From Thermocaproicibacter sp002410755 (GTDB lineage: Bacteria; Bacillota; Clostridia; Oscillospirales; Acutalibacteraceae): a stretch of DNA of 64,000 nt. Below the pieces are notes generated by a model. That model was not told the DNA's origin and searched no databases. It saw only the letters and a program-made list of their open reading frames with translations. How positions within the stretch are numbered: the first letter of the stretch is position 1; each line of letters starts with the position of its first letter. The translations under genes were made by a program, and so were the position numbers. The DNA lies in contig DAITDU010000005.1 of assembly GCA_036839715.1 (NCBI GenBank), forward strand, positions 1 through 64,000, given 5' to 3'. Below, one piece after another: positions 23,834 through 32,500 of the stretch.

Positions 23834-25357
23834 TTGCTTACAAAATACTGGGAACAGTTTAAAAGCGGCACGGATATCCGCGGCGTGGCGATAGCCGGTG
23901 TCCCCGGTGAAAACGTGCTCCTCACGGATGAGGCTGTCAACAAACTGACGGGAGGCTTTGTGCTGTGGCTTGCTGACCGTGTGAAGAAAGATATTCCAAA
24001 CCTGACTGTTGCGGTTGGGCATGATCCGCGTGTTTCAGCGGAGCGCATCCGCGCAGACGTCGTCGGCACACTTGTCTCCTGCGGAGTCCATGTGCTGGAC
24101 TGCGGGCTTTCTTCTACCCCGGCAATGTTTCTCGTTACGCAGGACACGGCCTGTGACGGTTCGGTGCAGATTACGGCAAGTCACCATCCGTGGAACCGCA
24201 ATGGCCTCAAATTTTTTACACGGGAGGGCGGCCTCGACGGCCCCGATATTGAGGCAATCCTTCAGCACGCTCAGGATGGGGACAGGCCTGTACCGGGCAG
24301 GGGCTCCTGTGAAAAAATCAATTACATGAAGCAGTATTGCGGCCGGCTGAGAAAGACAATCTGTGAAGGCGTCCGTGCAAAGGACTATGAGAAGCCGCTT
24401 GCCGGGTTCCATATTGTCGTGGATGCCGGCAACGGGGCAGGCGGATTTTATGCGACGGATGTGCTCGCGCCGCTCGGCGCAGACATTTCCGGCAGCCAGT
24501 TTCTCGAACCGGATGGGCGTTTCCCAAATCATATCCCGAACCCGGAAAATGAAACGGCAATGAAATCCGTCTGTGCTGCCGTAGTGAAAGCAAAAGCCGA
24601 CCTTGGCGTAATTTTTGATACCGATGTGGATCGGGGTGGGGCTGTAGATTCCAGGGGCGATGAGATTAATCGGAACCGCCTTGTGGCCATTGCCTCCGCC
24701 ATTGCACTGGAAGATTGTCCCGGCGGCACGATTGTGACAGATTCCGTTACCTCCTCTGGTCTGAAAGATTATATTGAAAAAACACTTGGCGGAAAGCACC
24801 GCCGCTTTAAGCGCGGGTACCGCAACGTTATCAATGAAGGCATGCGGCTCAATGCGGCCGGAGTGGACTGCCCGCTTGCCATTGAGACTTCCGGGCACGC
24901 CGCCATGCGGGAAAATTATTTTCTTGATGACGGGGCTTACCTGGTGACAAAAATTATCATTAAGGCGGCAAAACTGCGTTCGCAGGGCAAAACGCTGGAA
25001 GACCTCCTGAGGCCCCTGCGGGAACCCGCAGAGGCTTCCGAGCTGAGGTTCCCAATCCTTGCGGAGGACTTCCGTGCTGAAGGGGAAGCAATCATTGCGG
25101 AACTGACAAAATACTCCGCAAATCAGGCCGGCTGGACCGTTGCACCGGACAACTGCGAAGGTGTCCGCGTTTCCCTTGACGAGAGCCACGGCAACGGCTG
25201 GTTCCTGCTGCGCCTGAGTGTCCATGACCCCATTATGCCGCTGAATGTGGAAAGTAACTCAAAAGGCGGTGTAAAAACAATCCTTGAAGAGCTTTCCGGT
25301 TTCCTCGGCTCCTGTACCGACAGGCTCGATTTGGCCCCGCTTCGGAAAGCCGTCTGA
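23834..25357 (+). CDS. Phosphohexomutase family protein (phosphomannomutase/phosphoglucomutase)
   Basis: 507 residues from TTG 23834, chosen because AGGAG lies at 23821-23825, eight bases ahead; an ATG at 23816 has no ribosome site. All four domains of the alpha-D-phosphohexomutase family are visible: the phosphoserine loop ITASHHPWNRNGLKFF near residue 113, the metal-binding GVIFDTDVDRGGAVD near 260, the sugar-binding loop IETSGHAAMREN near 350, and a C-terminal phosphate-binding region. Two features are unusual: HHPW instead of the common HNP after the catalytic Ser, and DTDVDR instead of DGDADR. These may mark a subfamily with a different substrate. It interconverts hexose 6- and 1-phosphates for glycan precursor supply. 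Confidence 0.85.
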   Translation: MLTKYWEQFKSGTDIRGVAIAGVPGENVLLTDEAVNKLTGGFVLWLADRVKKDIPNLTVAVGHDPRVSAERIRADVVGTLVSCGVHVLDCGLSSTPAMFLVTQDTACDGSVQITASHHPWNRNGLKFFTREGGLDGPDIEAILQHAQDGDRPVPGRGSCEKINYMKQYCGRLRKTICEGVRAKDYEKPLAGFHIVVDAGNGAGGFYATDVLAPLGADISGSQFLEPDGRFPNHIPNPENETAMKSVCAAVVKAKADLGVIFDTDVDRGGAVDSRGDEINRNRLVAIASAIALEDCPGGTIVTDSVTSSGLKDYIEKTLGGKHRRFKRGYRNVINEGMRLNAAGVDCPLAIETSGHAAMRENYFLDDGAYLVTKIIIKAAKLRSQGKTLEDLLRPLREPAEASELRFPILAEDFRAEGEAIIAELTKYSANQAGWTVAPDNCEGVRVSLDESHGNGWFLLRLSVHDPIMPLNVESNSKGGVKTILEELSGFLGSCTDRLDLAPLRKAV

Positions 25358-25376
25358 GAGGCTTTCCAATTTCCGG

Positions 25377-25414
25377 TATGCTGTGGCCCCGAAAGGGTTA
25401 CAGCATATTTTTTT
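25377..25414 (+). terminator. Terminator after the phosphohexomutase gene
   Basis: TATGCTGT 25377-25384 pairs with ACAGCATA 25400-25407, plus an inner CCC/GGG, followed by seven T. It separates this gene from convergent spoVAD. Confidence 0.85.
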
Positions 25415-25422
25415 CACGGCAG

Positions 25423-26442
25423 TCAGGCCTGGAGGAAAACAAGATGGGCAACACTCGGAATGCTTTCACCCTGCTGCTGGGAAGTGGGGGACATCAGCGC
25501 GCCGGTGCCGATAAAGAGAACTTTGTGAAGCTGCCCAGCGCTCATCTGCTGAAGGATTACGGAGCAGAGGATTGCAGCGCTGCACCCGCAGCCTGAGCCG
25601 CCTGCGTGGACATCCTGTTTGTTGCGGTCATAAATCATCAGGCCGCAGTCGTTGTGGACGGAGCGGATATCTTTGCCTTCATGGTTCATCAGTTCATCGA
25701 GCAGCTCACTGCCAATCAGGCCTAGGTCACCCGTCAAAATCAGGTCGTAGTCCTGTGGGTTGGAACCAGTATCGTTGAAGTAGTCTTCCAGTGTGTTTGC
25801 CGCGGCCGGTGCCATAGCTGCCCCCATGTTGGCAGCGTCCTTTAAGCCAAAATCGACGATACGGCCGAATGTGATTGCGCGGATGCCAACCGGGGCAGCC
25901 TGGTACTGGGTGCGTGCGCCGAGAATCATTGCCCCGGCGGCCGTTGCCGTCCACTGTGCGGTTGGTGTGCGCTGGCCGCCGTATTCAAGCGGCAAGCGGA
26001 ACTGGCGCTCTGCCGAGCAGAAGTGAGAGGAAGTAACCGCTGCCGTGCGTGCCGCTGCACCGGATTCCACGAAGAGCGAAGCGATACCGAGCGTCTGTGC
26101 CATCGTAGAGCATGCACCATACTGGCCGAGGAACGGGATATCCAGACTCCTTAGACCAAATGTGGAGGAAATGCACTGGTTCAGCAGGTCGCCAGCAAAA
26201 ATGCAGTCAATGTCGGTATTTTTTAGCTTGGATTTTTTCAGGGCTATCTGCACAGCCTCGTTCTGAAGGCGGCTTTCCGCTTTTTCCCAGCTTGACTCGC
26301 CCAGTGTGGTGTCGGTATGGCACTGGTCATAATATTGGCCGTAGGGTCCTTCATATTCTTTTTTCCCGGCAACGGCGGCAAAGCCTACCACGGCGGGATT
26401 TGTCTCAAGCTCAATTGTGTATCTGCCAATCCTTTTCGGCAT
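25423..26442 (-). CDS. spoVAD: Stage V sporulation protein AD (SpoVAD)
   Basis: 339 residues from ATG 26442 (MPKRIGRYTIELETNPAVVGF), preceded by AAGGGGG; a start 21 bases earlier has no ribosome site. SpoVAD has a thiolase-like fold and binds dipicolinic acid during its import into the forespore. Family landmarks include PYGQYYDQCHTDTTLGESSWEKAES, FAGDLLNQCISSTFGLR, the GACSTMAQTL segment, and the glycine-rich GGSGCGCSAAILCS near the end. It follows spoVAC by 23 bases. The usual third gene, spoVAE, is not present downstream, where the phosphohexomutase gene ends convergently. Expression is expected in the forespore under SigG. Confidence 0.96.
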   Translation of the reverse strand: MPKRIGRYTIELETNPAVVGFAAVAGKKEYEGPYGQYYDQCHTDTTLGESSWEKAESRLQNEAVQIALKKSKLKNTDIDCIFAGDLLNQCISSTFGLRSLDIPFLGQYGACSTMAQTLGIASLFVESGAAARTAAVTSSHFCSAERQFRLPLEYGGQRTPTAQWTATAAGAMILGARTQYQAAPVGIRAITFGRIVDFGLKDAANMGAAMAPAAANTLEDYFNDTGSNPQDYDLILTGDLGLIGSELLDELMNHEGKDIRSVHNDCGLMIYDRNKQDVHAGGSGCGCSAAILCSVILQQMSAGQLHKVLFIGTGALMSPTSQQQGESIPSVAHLVFLQA

Positions 26443-26465
26443 GAGAAAAGCCCCCTTCCGCAAAA

Positions 26466-26909
26466 TCAGTAGAGATGGAAAAACCAGAGGATCAGTCCGT
26501 AGAGGATGGATGCGGCGGTACCGTAAACAAGTACCGGCCCGGCGATTACAAACATCTTTGCACCAATGCCGAGAATGTAGCCTTCGCTTTTGAACTCCAT
26601 TGCAGGTGCAACAATGGAGTTTGCAAAGCCGGTGATTGGCACAAGAGTGCCTGCGCCGCCAATCTTTGCAATATTATCATAGACACGCAGCGCGGTCAGC
26701 AGCGCGGAAAGCCCGATGAGTGTGATGGAGACAAACGCACTCGAAGCCTGCTCGTCCAGGCCGAAAAAGCGGTAAATCTCCAGAAAGCACTGCCCAAGTG
26801 TGCAGATTGCGCCGCCAATCAGGAATGCCCCTGCCATATCCCGTGCATAATGGGAATTCGGTGAAGCTTTTTTTGCCATCTGTTTGTATTCGGCTTTTGT
26901 GATGGTCAA
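26466..26909 (-). CDS. spoVAC: Stage V sporulation protein AC (SpoVAC)
   Basis: 147 residues from TTG 26909 (MTITKAEYKQMAKKASPNSHYARDM), with GAAGGG just upstream; the longer frame to 26975 adds residues unlike the family. SpoVAC is an inner spore membrane protein with four to five helices; it can act as a mechanosensitive channel releasing dipicolinate during germination. The LIGGAICTLGQCF, GAGTLVPITGFANSIVAPA and SEGYILGIGAKMFVIAGPVL motifs are diagnostic. A loose SigG-like pair (GAATA and GAATACA with about 20 bases between) lies just upstream on the minus strand; too degenerate to claim. spoVAD follows in the same operon. Confidence 0.95.
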   Translation of the reverse strand: MTITKAEYKQMAKKASPNSHYARDMAGAFLIGGAICTLGQCFLEIYRFFGLDEQASSAFVSITLIGLSALLTALRVYDNIAKIGGAGTLVPITGFANSIVAPAMEFKSEGYILGIGAKMFVIAGPVLVYGTAASILYGLILWFFHLY

Positions 26910-27073
26910 ATGTAACCCTTCTTTCCGGAAGCCCTGAAATGTATTCTGCCAACTGTGCGGAATAAATATTCCCATTGTTCCGCCGGTAAAGCAGAAAAAC
27001 CGGACACGGCGGCCGGAAGAAAATTAACCTAAAAAATGCTGAGTAATTTTTTTCCCAACTCTGAGACAGAAAT

Positions 27074-27109
27074 GGAGCCGCCCGAGGGTTTCATTCCTCG
27101 GGCGGTTCC
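27074..27109 (-). terminator. GC-rich hairpin downstream of queT, possible terminator
   Basis: A 14-base inverted repeat with one mismatch pair (27074-27087 with 27096-27109) lies between queT and spoVAC. The T tract after it on the minus strand is poor, so termination is uncertain. Confidence 0.4.
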
Positions 27110-27223
27110 ATGCATCTGCGAACTGTCAAAGATGCTTTATTGTTATGTGCTTCTCTTTTCAGTGGGTTATAGCTTCGCCGTACAAGTGCCGCAACATCAC
27201 CGAAACACTGTGCGGTACCTGCT

Positions 27224-27769
27224 CTACTGAAGGAGAGATTTCAGCTTTTTATTTTTTTCGATTAAAATAAGGAGCGGCAAGCCGAGACCATAGCAGATAA
27301 CCAGCTCACCAAGGCCAACAGACAGGGCATTTGCCCAGAAAAGCACCCAGTTGGGGTTCTGGAACCAGGTGAGATCACAATTTCCACCGTTCACAATGGT
27401 GATTTCAAGCCCGATGATAGCCGCATTCACAATGACGGGAGGCAGCAGCGCGAGGAGCGGGATGCCGTGGAAGCGGACATGGCGCAGGGCCCGTGTGAGC
27501 AGCGCTGCAAGGAATGTTGCCAATGTACCGAATACCATGTCATAAACGCCGAAGCCGCTCAGAATGTTTGCAAGAAGGCATCCAAGCGTAAGGCCGGGAA
27601 CAGCCGCTGATGAAAAGACCGGGAGAACGGTGAGCGCTTCGGAAAAGCGAAACTGCACCGGCCCATAGGCAATGCCTGCCAGGGCGGCAAGCCAAGTCAA
27701 AACCGCATAAGCGGCAGCAATAACAGAGCCTTTCGCAAGGAAAAGCGTGTGGCTGGACTGCTGATTCAT
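27224..27769 (-). CDS. queT: Queuosine precursor transporter QueT (ECF S component)
   Basis: 181 residues with about five to six membrane helices. The N-terminal KGSVIAAAYAVLTWLAALAGIAYGPVQFRFSEAL and the downstream VFGTLATFLAALLTRAL and FWANALSVGLGELVICYGLGLPLL segments match the QueT family of substrate-binding membrane subunits, which bring in preQ1 or a related base together with a shared ECF energising module. The module is not in this window. Regulation supports the call: a preQ1-I-type riboswitch lies directly upstream and includes the ribosome site region. The start ATG 27769 is 11 bases from GGAGG. Confidence 0.9.
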   Translation of the reverse strand: MNQQSSHTLFLAKGSVIAAAYAVLTWLAALAGIAYGPVQFRFSEALTVLPVFSSAAVPGLTLGCLLANILSGFGVYDMVFGTLATFLAALLTRALRHVRFHGIPLLALLPPVIVNAAIIGLEITIVNGGNCDLTWFQNPNWVLFWANALSVGLGELVICYGLGLPLLILIEKNKKLKSLLQ

Positions 27770-27780
27770 TTTTTCTGGTT

Positions 27781-27821
27781 CCTCCGTAGTTTTGTTTTAG
27801 GTCAGGATGTTGCGACTGACC
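27781..27821 (-). promoter_or_regulatory. preQ1-I-type riboswitch controlling queT
   Basis: On the minus strand a 6-bp stem (GGTCAG 27821-27816 with CTGACC 27805-27800) closes a 10-base loop beginning TCGCAAC. It is followed by the A-rich tail TAAAACAAAACTA and then GGAGG at 27785-27781. The layout (short hairpin with a TCGC-starting loop, A-rich tail that folds back, ribosome site at the end) matches the small class I preQ1 aptamer as seen in Thermoanaerobacter. Binding should hide the ribosome site. Its position in front of queT strongly supports it. Confidence 0.8.
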
Positions 27822-27832
27822 ATTTGTACAGG

Positions 27833-27872
27833 AAAAAATCCCCGTGCGCACTATCGATTGTAACGCACGGGG
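27833..27872 (-). terminator. Terminator after the CBS/CorC gene
   Basis: A perfect 9-bp stem (27840-27848 with 27864-27872) is followed on the minus strand by ATTTTTT. It lies between the 27892-29289 gene and the queT riboswitch, so queT needs its own promoter or partial read-through. Confidence 0.85.
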
Positions 27873-27891
27873 GACGGAAATGCAAATCCCG

Positions 27892-29289
27892 TCATTTTTT
27901 CGGGGATGTGGGAGACACCGCTTTCTTTGGCGGGTCTTTTACAATCGTAATACGCGCAATCCGGTGTGAGTCTATTTCATCGGCTGTAAGAGTAAGATTC
28001 TTGACTTTTACATGCGGATGCTCGTCCGCCTTCGGGATGCGCCCGAGCTGCTTAATCATCAGGCCGGCGATGGTGTCATAGTCGCCCTCCGGGAGCTGCA
28101 CGCCGGTCAAGTCGGAAATCTCGTCAATGGAGGCCATGCCGTCCACGCTGTAGCGGTTCTCACTTTCCCGCTGGATTTCCTCTTCATCGGTGTCGTATTC
28201 ATCCTCAATGTTGCCAACGATGGACTCAAGCAGGTCTTCCATGGTAACAATGCCCGCTGTGCCGCCGTATTCGTCAACTGCGACCGCAATCTGGAGCCTC
28301 TGTGATGTCATCTCAGAAAAGAGATCCCCGCAGGGCTTTGTTTCCGGAACAAAGTAGGCGGGATGCATCAGGTCGGTCAGCTTGGTGGATGGATTAACGG
28401 AAATACCGACGTATTTCAAAAAATCCTTGACATAGAGAATGCCGAGAATATCGTCAAGGTCACCGTGATAGACAGGGATGCGGGAATAACCCTGGTTGCG
28501 TGCAAGTGCAACGGCTTCGGCTACAGTCGCTGTATCTTCCACGGCGTCAACCTCGGTGCGCGGAGTCATGATTTCGCTTACGGTGCTGTCACTAAAATCA
28601 AAGATGTTGGAAATCATATCTTTTGTATCTTCACGCAGCACCCCTTTTTCTTCCCCTGCGTCCACCATCATCATAATGTCTTCTTCGGTGACGGTCTGTT
28701 CCTTATCACTTGGATCAATGCCAAGGAAGTGAAGAACACCGTTGGTGGAAGCCGTCAGAAGGGAAACAATCGGGCGGAAAACGGTTGCAACGCCCGTGAG
28801 AATCCCGGCGGAGCGGAATGAAATTTCCTCGGCGCGTTTCATAGCGACTTTCTTTGGGACAAGCTCTCCGAATACAAGGGAAAAATAAGAGAGGATCAAC
28901 GTAATCAGAACCGTTGAAATCCCATGGATCACCGGACTGGAAAACGACAGAAAGGCAAGGGCCCGGCTTAAGTCATCGGAAAAATTCTGGGAGGCAATTG
29001 CCGAAGAAAGGAAACCGGCCAGCGTAACGCCAATCTGGATGGTGGAGAAAAAACGGCTGCTGTTTTTCATCAGCTTGAAAAGCTTCCTGGCGCTTTTGTT
29101 TCCCTCTTTTGCCATCCTTTCAATTTTTGCGTCTTTCAGTGTGATAACAGCAATTTCACTTGCCGAAAAAAATGCGTTGACAAGTGTCAGCAAAACCAAA
29201 AGCAAAACGGCTCCCCATGCTTTTTGCGGGGTGTCTGCTCCGGCAGCGGAAAGTAACAGGGGACAGACAGGGTCAGGGTCGGGCGACAT
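27892..29289 (-). CDS. Hemolysin-like membrane protein with CNNM, CBS pair and CorC/HlyC domains
   Basis: 465 residues. After a short tail come four membrane helices of the CNNM (DUF21) domain (about 25-215), containing FFSASEIAVITL and SYFSLVFGELVPKKVAM. Two CBS domains follow (IMTPRTEVDAVE near 245 to about 360), then the acidic CorC/HlyC transporter-associated domain to the end (YSVDGMASIDEISDLTGVQLP). Such proteins are linked to Mg2+ or Co2+ efflux or regulation. AAGGAGAG lies before the start ATG. A terminator follows; it is probably monocistronic. Confidence 0.9.
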   Translation of the reverse strand: MSPDPDPVCPLLLSAAGADTPQKAWGAVLLLVLLTLVNAFFSASEIAVITLKDAKIERMAKEGNKSARKLFKLMKNSSRFFSTIQIGVTLAGFLSSAIASQNFSDDLSRALAFLSFSSPVIHGISTVLITLILSYFSLVFGELVPKKVAMKRAEEISFRSAGILTGVATVFRPIVSLLTASTNGVLHFLGIDPSDKEQTVTEEDIMMMVDAGEEKGVLREDTKDMISNIFDFSDSTVSEIMTPRTEVDAVEDTATVAEAVALARNQGYSRIPVYHGDLDDILGILYVKDFLKYVGISVNPSTKLTDLMHPAYFVPETKPCGDLFSEMTSQRLQIAVAVDEYGGTAGIVTMEDLLESIVGNIEDEYDTDEEEIQRESENRYSVDGMASIDEISDLTGVQLPEGDYDTIAGLMIKQLGRIPKADEHPHVKVKNLTLTADEIDSHRIARITIVKDPPKKAVSPTSPKK

Positions 29290-29464
29290 ATCATCTCTCC
29301 TTTTTCAAATTGAGTATGTGATATATGTTTAGTTAGTGGGAATCTTGGGAAGGAATTAACCCACCTTATTCTATTCTAATTGTTCTCCATATTTCTGTCA
29401 ATTCCACCCTTAAAGGGGCCCGGTGCAGGCAGCCTAAATTTTATTTCTTTTTGCCATAATAGAC

Positions 29465-29493
29465 TTTACATGCTGTTGAAAAGATGTTAATAT
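29465..29493 (+). promoter_or_regulatory. Putative nifJ promoter
   Basis: TTTACA 29465-29470 and TAATAT 29488-29493 with a 17-base spacer, about 58 bases before the start codon. The 29290-29550 region shows no other signal. Confidence 0.5.
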
Positions 29494-29550
29494 TATAACG
29501 TGTAACTGGCACCTCGGTGATGCTTTATTATCCCGTAAGGAGGAAATAAA

Positions 29551-32500
29551 ATGGATTCAAGAAAAATGAAGACCATGGATGGCAATAACGCTGCCGCATA
29601 TGTTTCTTATGCGTTTACTGATGTTGCCGCTATCTATCCGATTACACCCTCATCTGTCATGGCAGATGAGGCGGACAAAATGTCCGCGGCGAATCGGAAA
29701 AACTTGTTTGGCAGGCCGGTTCAGATTACAGAGATGGAGTCTGAAGGCGGTGCTTCCGGTACCGTGCATGGCTCCCTTGCAGCCGGCGCCCTTACCACAA
29801 CCTATACGGCTTCCCAGGGCTTGCTGCTGATGATTCCGAATATGTACAAGATTGCCGGAGAATTTCTGCCGGGTGTAATGCATGTTGCTGCCCGCTCTCT
29901 TTCCACACAGGCTCTGTGCATCTTCGGTGACCATTCCGATATTTATGCCTGCCGCCAGACCGGGTGGGCAATGCTCTGTTCAAACAGCCCGCAGGAGTGC
30001 ATGGATCTTGGCGCAGTCGCTCATCTTTCTGCTATTAAGGGCCGTGTCCCGGTAATGCATTTCTTCGACGGATTCCGTACCTCCCACGAGATTCAGAAAA
30101 TCCATATCTGGGACGACAAGGATCTTGCAGATATGCTTGACTGGAAGGCTGTTGATGATTTCCGCCGCAATGCCATGAACCCGGAACACCCAGTGACAAA
30201 AGGCACCAGCGAAAATGATGACATGTTCTTCCAGGTCAACGAGGCAAGCAACTCCCATTATGACGCATTCCCGGAAGTTGTCGTTGACTATATGAATCAG
30301 GTCAATGCCAAGATTGGTACAAACTATAAGCCATTTAACTACTATGGTGCCCCGGATGCCACCGAGGTAATTATCGCCATGGGCTCCGTCTGCGAGTGCG
30401 CAGAAGAAGTGGTTGACTACCTTAACGCGAAGGGTGAAAAGGTTGGCCTTGTAAAAGTCCACCTGTACCGTCCGTTTGTTGCCAAGTATCTGCTGAACGT
30501 CCTGCCGAAGACTGTTAAGAAGATCAGCGTGCTTGACCGTACAAAAGAGCGCGGTTCCATTGGCGAGCCTCTGTACCTTGATATTGTTGCTGCCCTCAAG
30601 GGAAGCCAGTTTGAAACCACACCGGTTTACACAGGCCGCTATGGCCTTGGCTCGAAAGACACCAACCCGGGCCAGATTATCGCCGTTTACCGCAACATGG
30701 AAAGCAATTCCCCGAAGAAGCGCTTCACAATCGGAATCGACGACGATGTGACACATCTGTCCCTTGAAGTTAAGGAAAATCCAGACACCACAGCGCCTGG
30801 AACACATTCCTGCAAATTCTGGGGCCTTGGTGCAGACGGAACTGTCGGTGCAAACAAGAACTCCATTAAGATTATCGGCGACCATACCGATATGTATGCG
30901 CAGGGCTACTTCGCCTACGACTCCAAAAAGTCCGGCGGCCTGACCATCTCCCACCTGCGCTTTGGCAAAAAGCCGATTAAGTCCACTTACTATATTTCAA
31001 AGGCTGATTTTGTTGCCTGCCACAAGCCTGCCTACGTCAATCAGTATGATATGGTGGAAGACCTGAAACCCGGCGGGAATTTCCTGCTCAACTGCGAGTG
31101 GGATGAGAAGGAACTCGACAAATATCTGCCGGCCAAGATGAAGAGATATATTGCCAACAACAATATTAACTTCTACACCATCAACGGTGTAAAACTCGGC
31201 AAAGAAATTGGCCTCGGCGGAAGAATCAATACGATTCTCCAGTCTGCATTCTTCACGATTGCAAACATCATCCCGAAAGACGATGCAATTCAGTATATGA
31301 AGGACGCCGCCACAAAGTCCTACAGCAAGAAGGGCGACAAAGTCGTCAAGATGAACCATGAGGCCATTGAACGTGGTGCAAATGAGTTCGTAAAGGTCCA
31401 TGTTCCGGAATCCTGGAAGACAGCGAAGGATGAGTCGGTTTCTGCAAAGGTTGACTGCGGGGATCCGAAGCTCACGGAGTATGTCAACAATGTGCTGCTT
31501 CCGGCGAACCACCACCAGGGCGACAAGGTGCCTGTTTCCGCTGTCCTCAAAATGGCAGACGGCACGGTTCCGTCTGGCTCTGCTGCTTATGAGAAGCGCG
31601 GCATTGCAATTGATGTCCCGGAGTGGAACCCGGACAACTGCATCCAGTGCAACCGCTGCTCTTATGTTTGCCCGCACGCGGTAATTCGTCCGGTCGTCAT
31701 GACTGCTGAAGAGGCTGCAAAGGCCCCGAAGAGCATGAAGATGAAAGACATGCTGCTTATGCCGGGCATGAAGTTTGCCATGACAGTTTCCACCCTGGAC
31801 TGCACGGGCTGCGGCTCCTGCGCAACAATCTGCCCCGGCATGAAAGGCGCGAAAGCCCTTACCATGAAGCCAATGCAGACTCAGCTTGAAAGCCAGAAGG
31901 GCTTTGACTATGGCGTGAAGCTTCCTGAAAAACCGGAAGTTGCCAAGAAGTTCAGCCCGGCAACGGTCAAGGGCAGCCAGTTCCGCAAACCGCTGCTTGA
32001 GTTCTCCGGTGCGTGCGGCGGCTGCGGTGAAACTCCGTATGCAAAGCTTGCCACACAGCTTTTTGGTGACAGAATGTATATTGCCAATGCAACAGGCTGC
32101 TCATCCATCTGGGGCGGCTCCGAGCCGGCAACTCCGTATACCCGCAATGCAAAAGGCTACGGCCCGGCATGGAACAACTCCCTCTTTGAAGACAATGCCG
32201 AATTTGGTTACGGCATGGCACTTGCCAATGATGCAATCCGCGGCCGTCTTGCCGAATATGTAAAAGGCATTGCTGCTTCCGCAGATGCTACGGATGCAAT
32301 GAAAGCTGCCTGCAAGAATTATCTGGATACCTTCCGGAGCAGTGTTGCAAACCGTGAGCCTGCTGACAAGCTGATTGCTGAGCTTGAAAAGGCGGCAAAT
32401 GGTTCCGGTGAGGTTGCTGACCTTGCAAAGAAGACACTGAAGGACAAGGATTATCTTGCAAAGAAATCCATCTGGATCTTCGGCGGCGACGGCTGGTCTT

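Noticed and set aside
23713..24147. N-terminal extension of the ABC ATPase frame
   Set aside because: The extension crosses the divergent promoter region and lies antisense to the phosphohexomutase gene; the canonical ATPase start at 23712 fits the family.
24035..25225. 396-codon minus-strand frame opposite the phosphohexomutase gene
   Set aside because: Antisense to a well-supported gene with clear motifs; no start signal or family pattern.
26930..26960. SigG-type promoter ahead of spoVAC
   Set aside because: The boxes are degenerate and the spacer of about 20 bases is too long; noted in the gene entry but not called.
29980..30954. 324-codon minus-strand frame opposite nifJ
   Set aside because: Antisense to a highly expressed conserved gene; no supporting signals.
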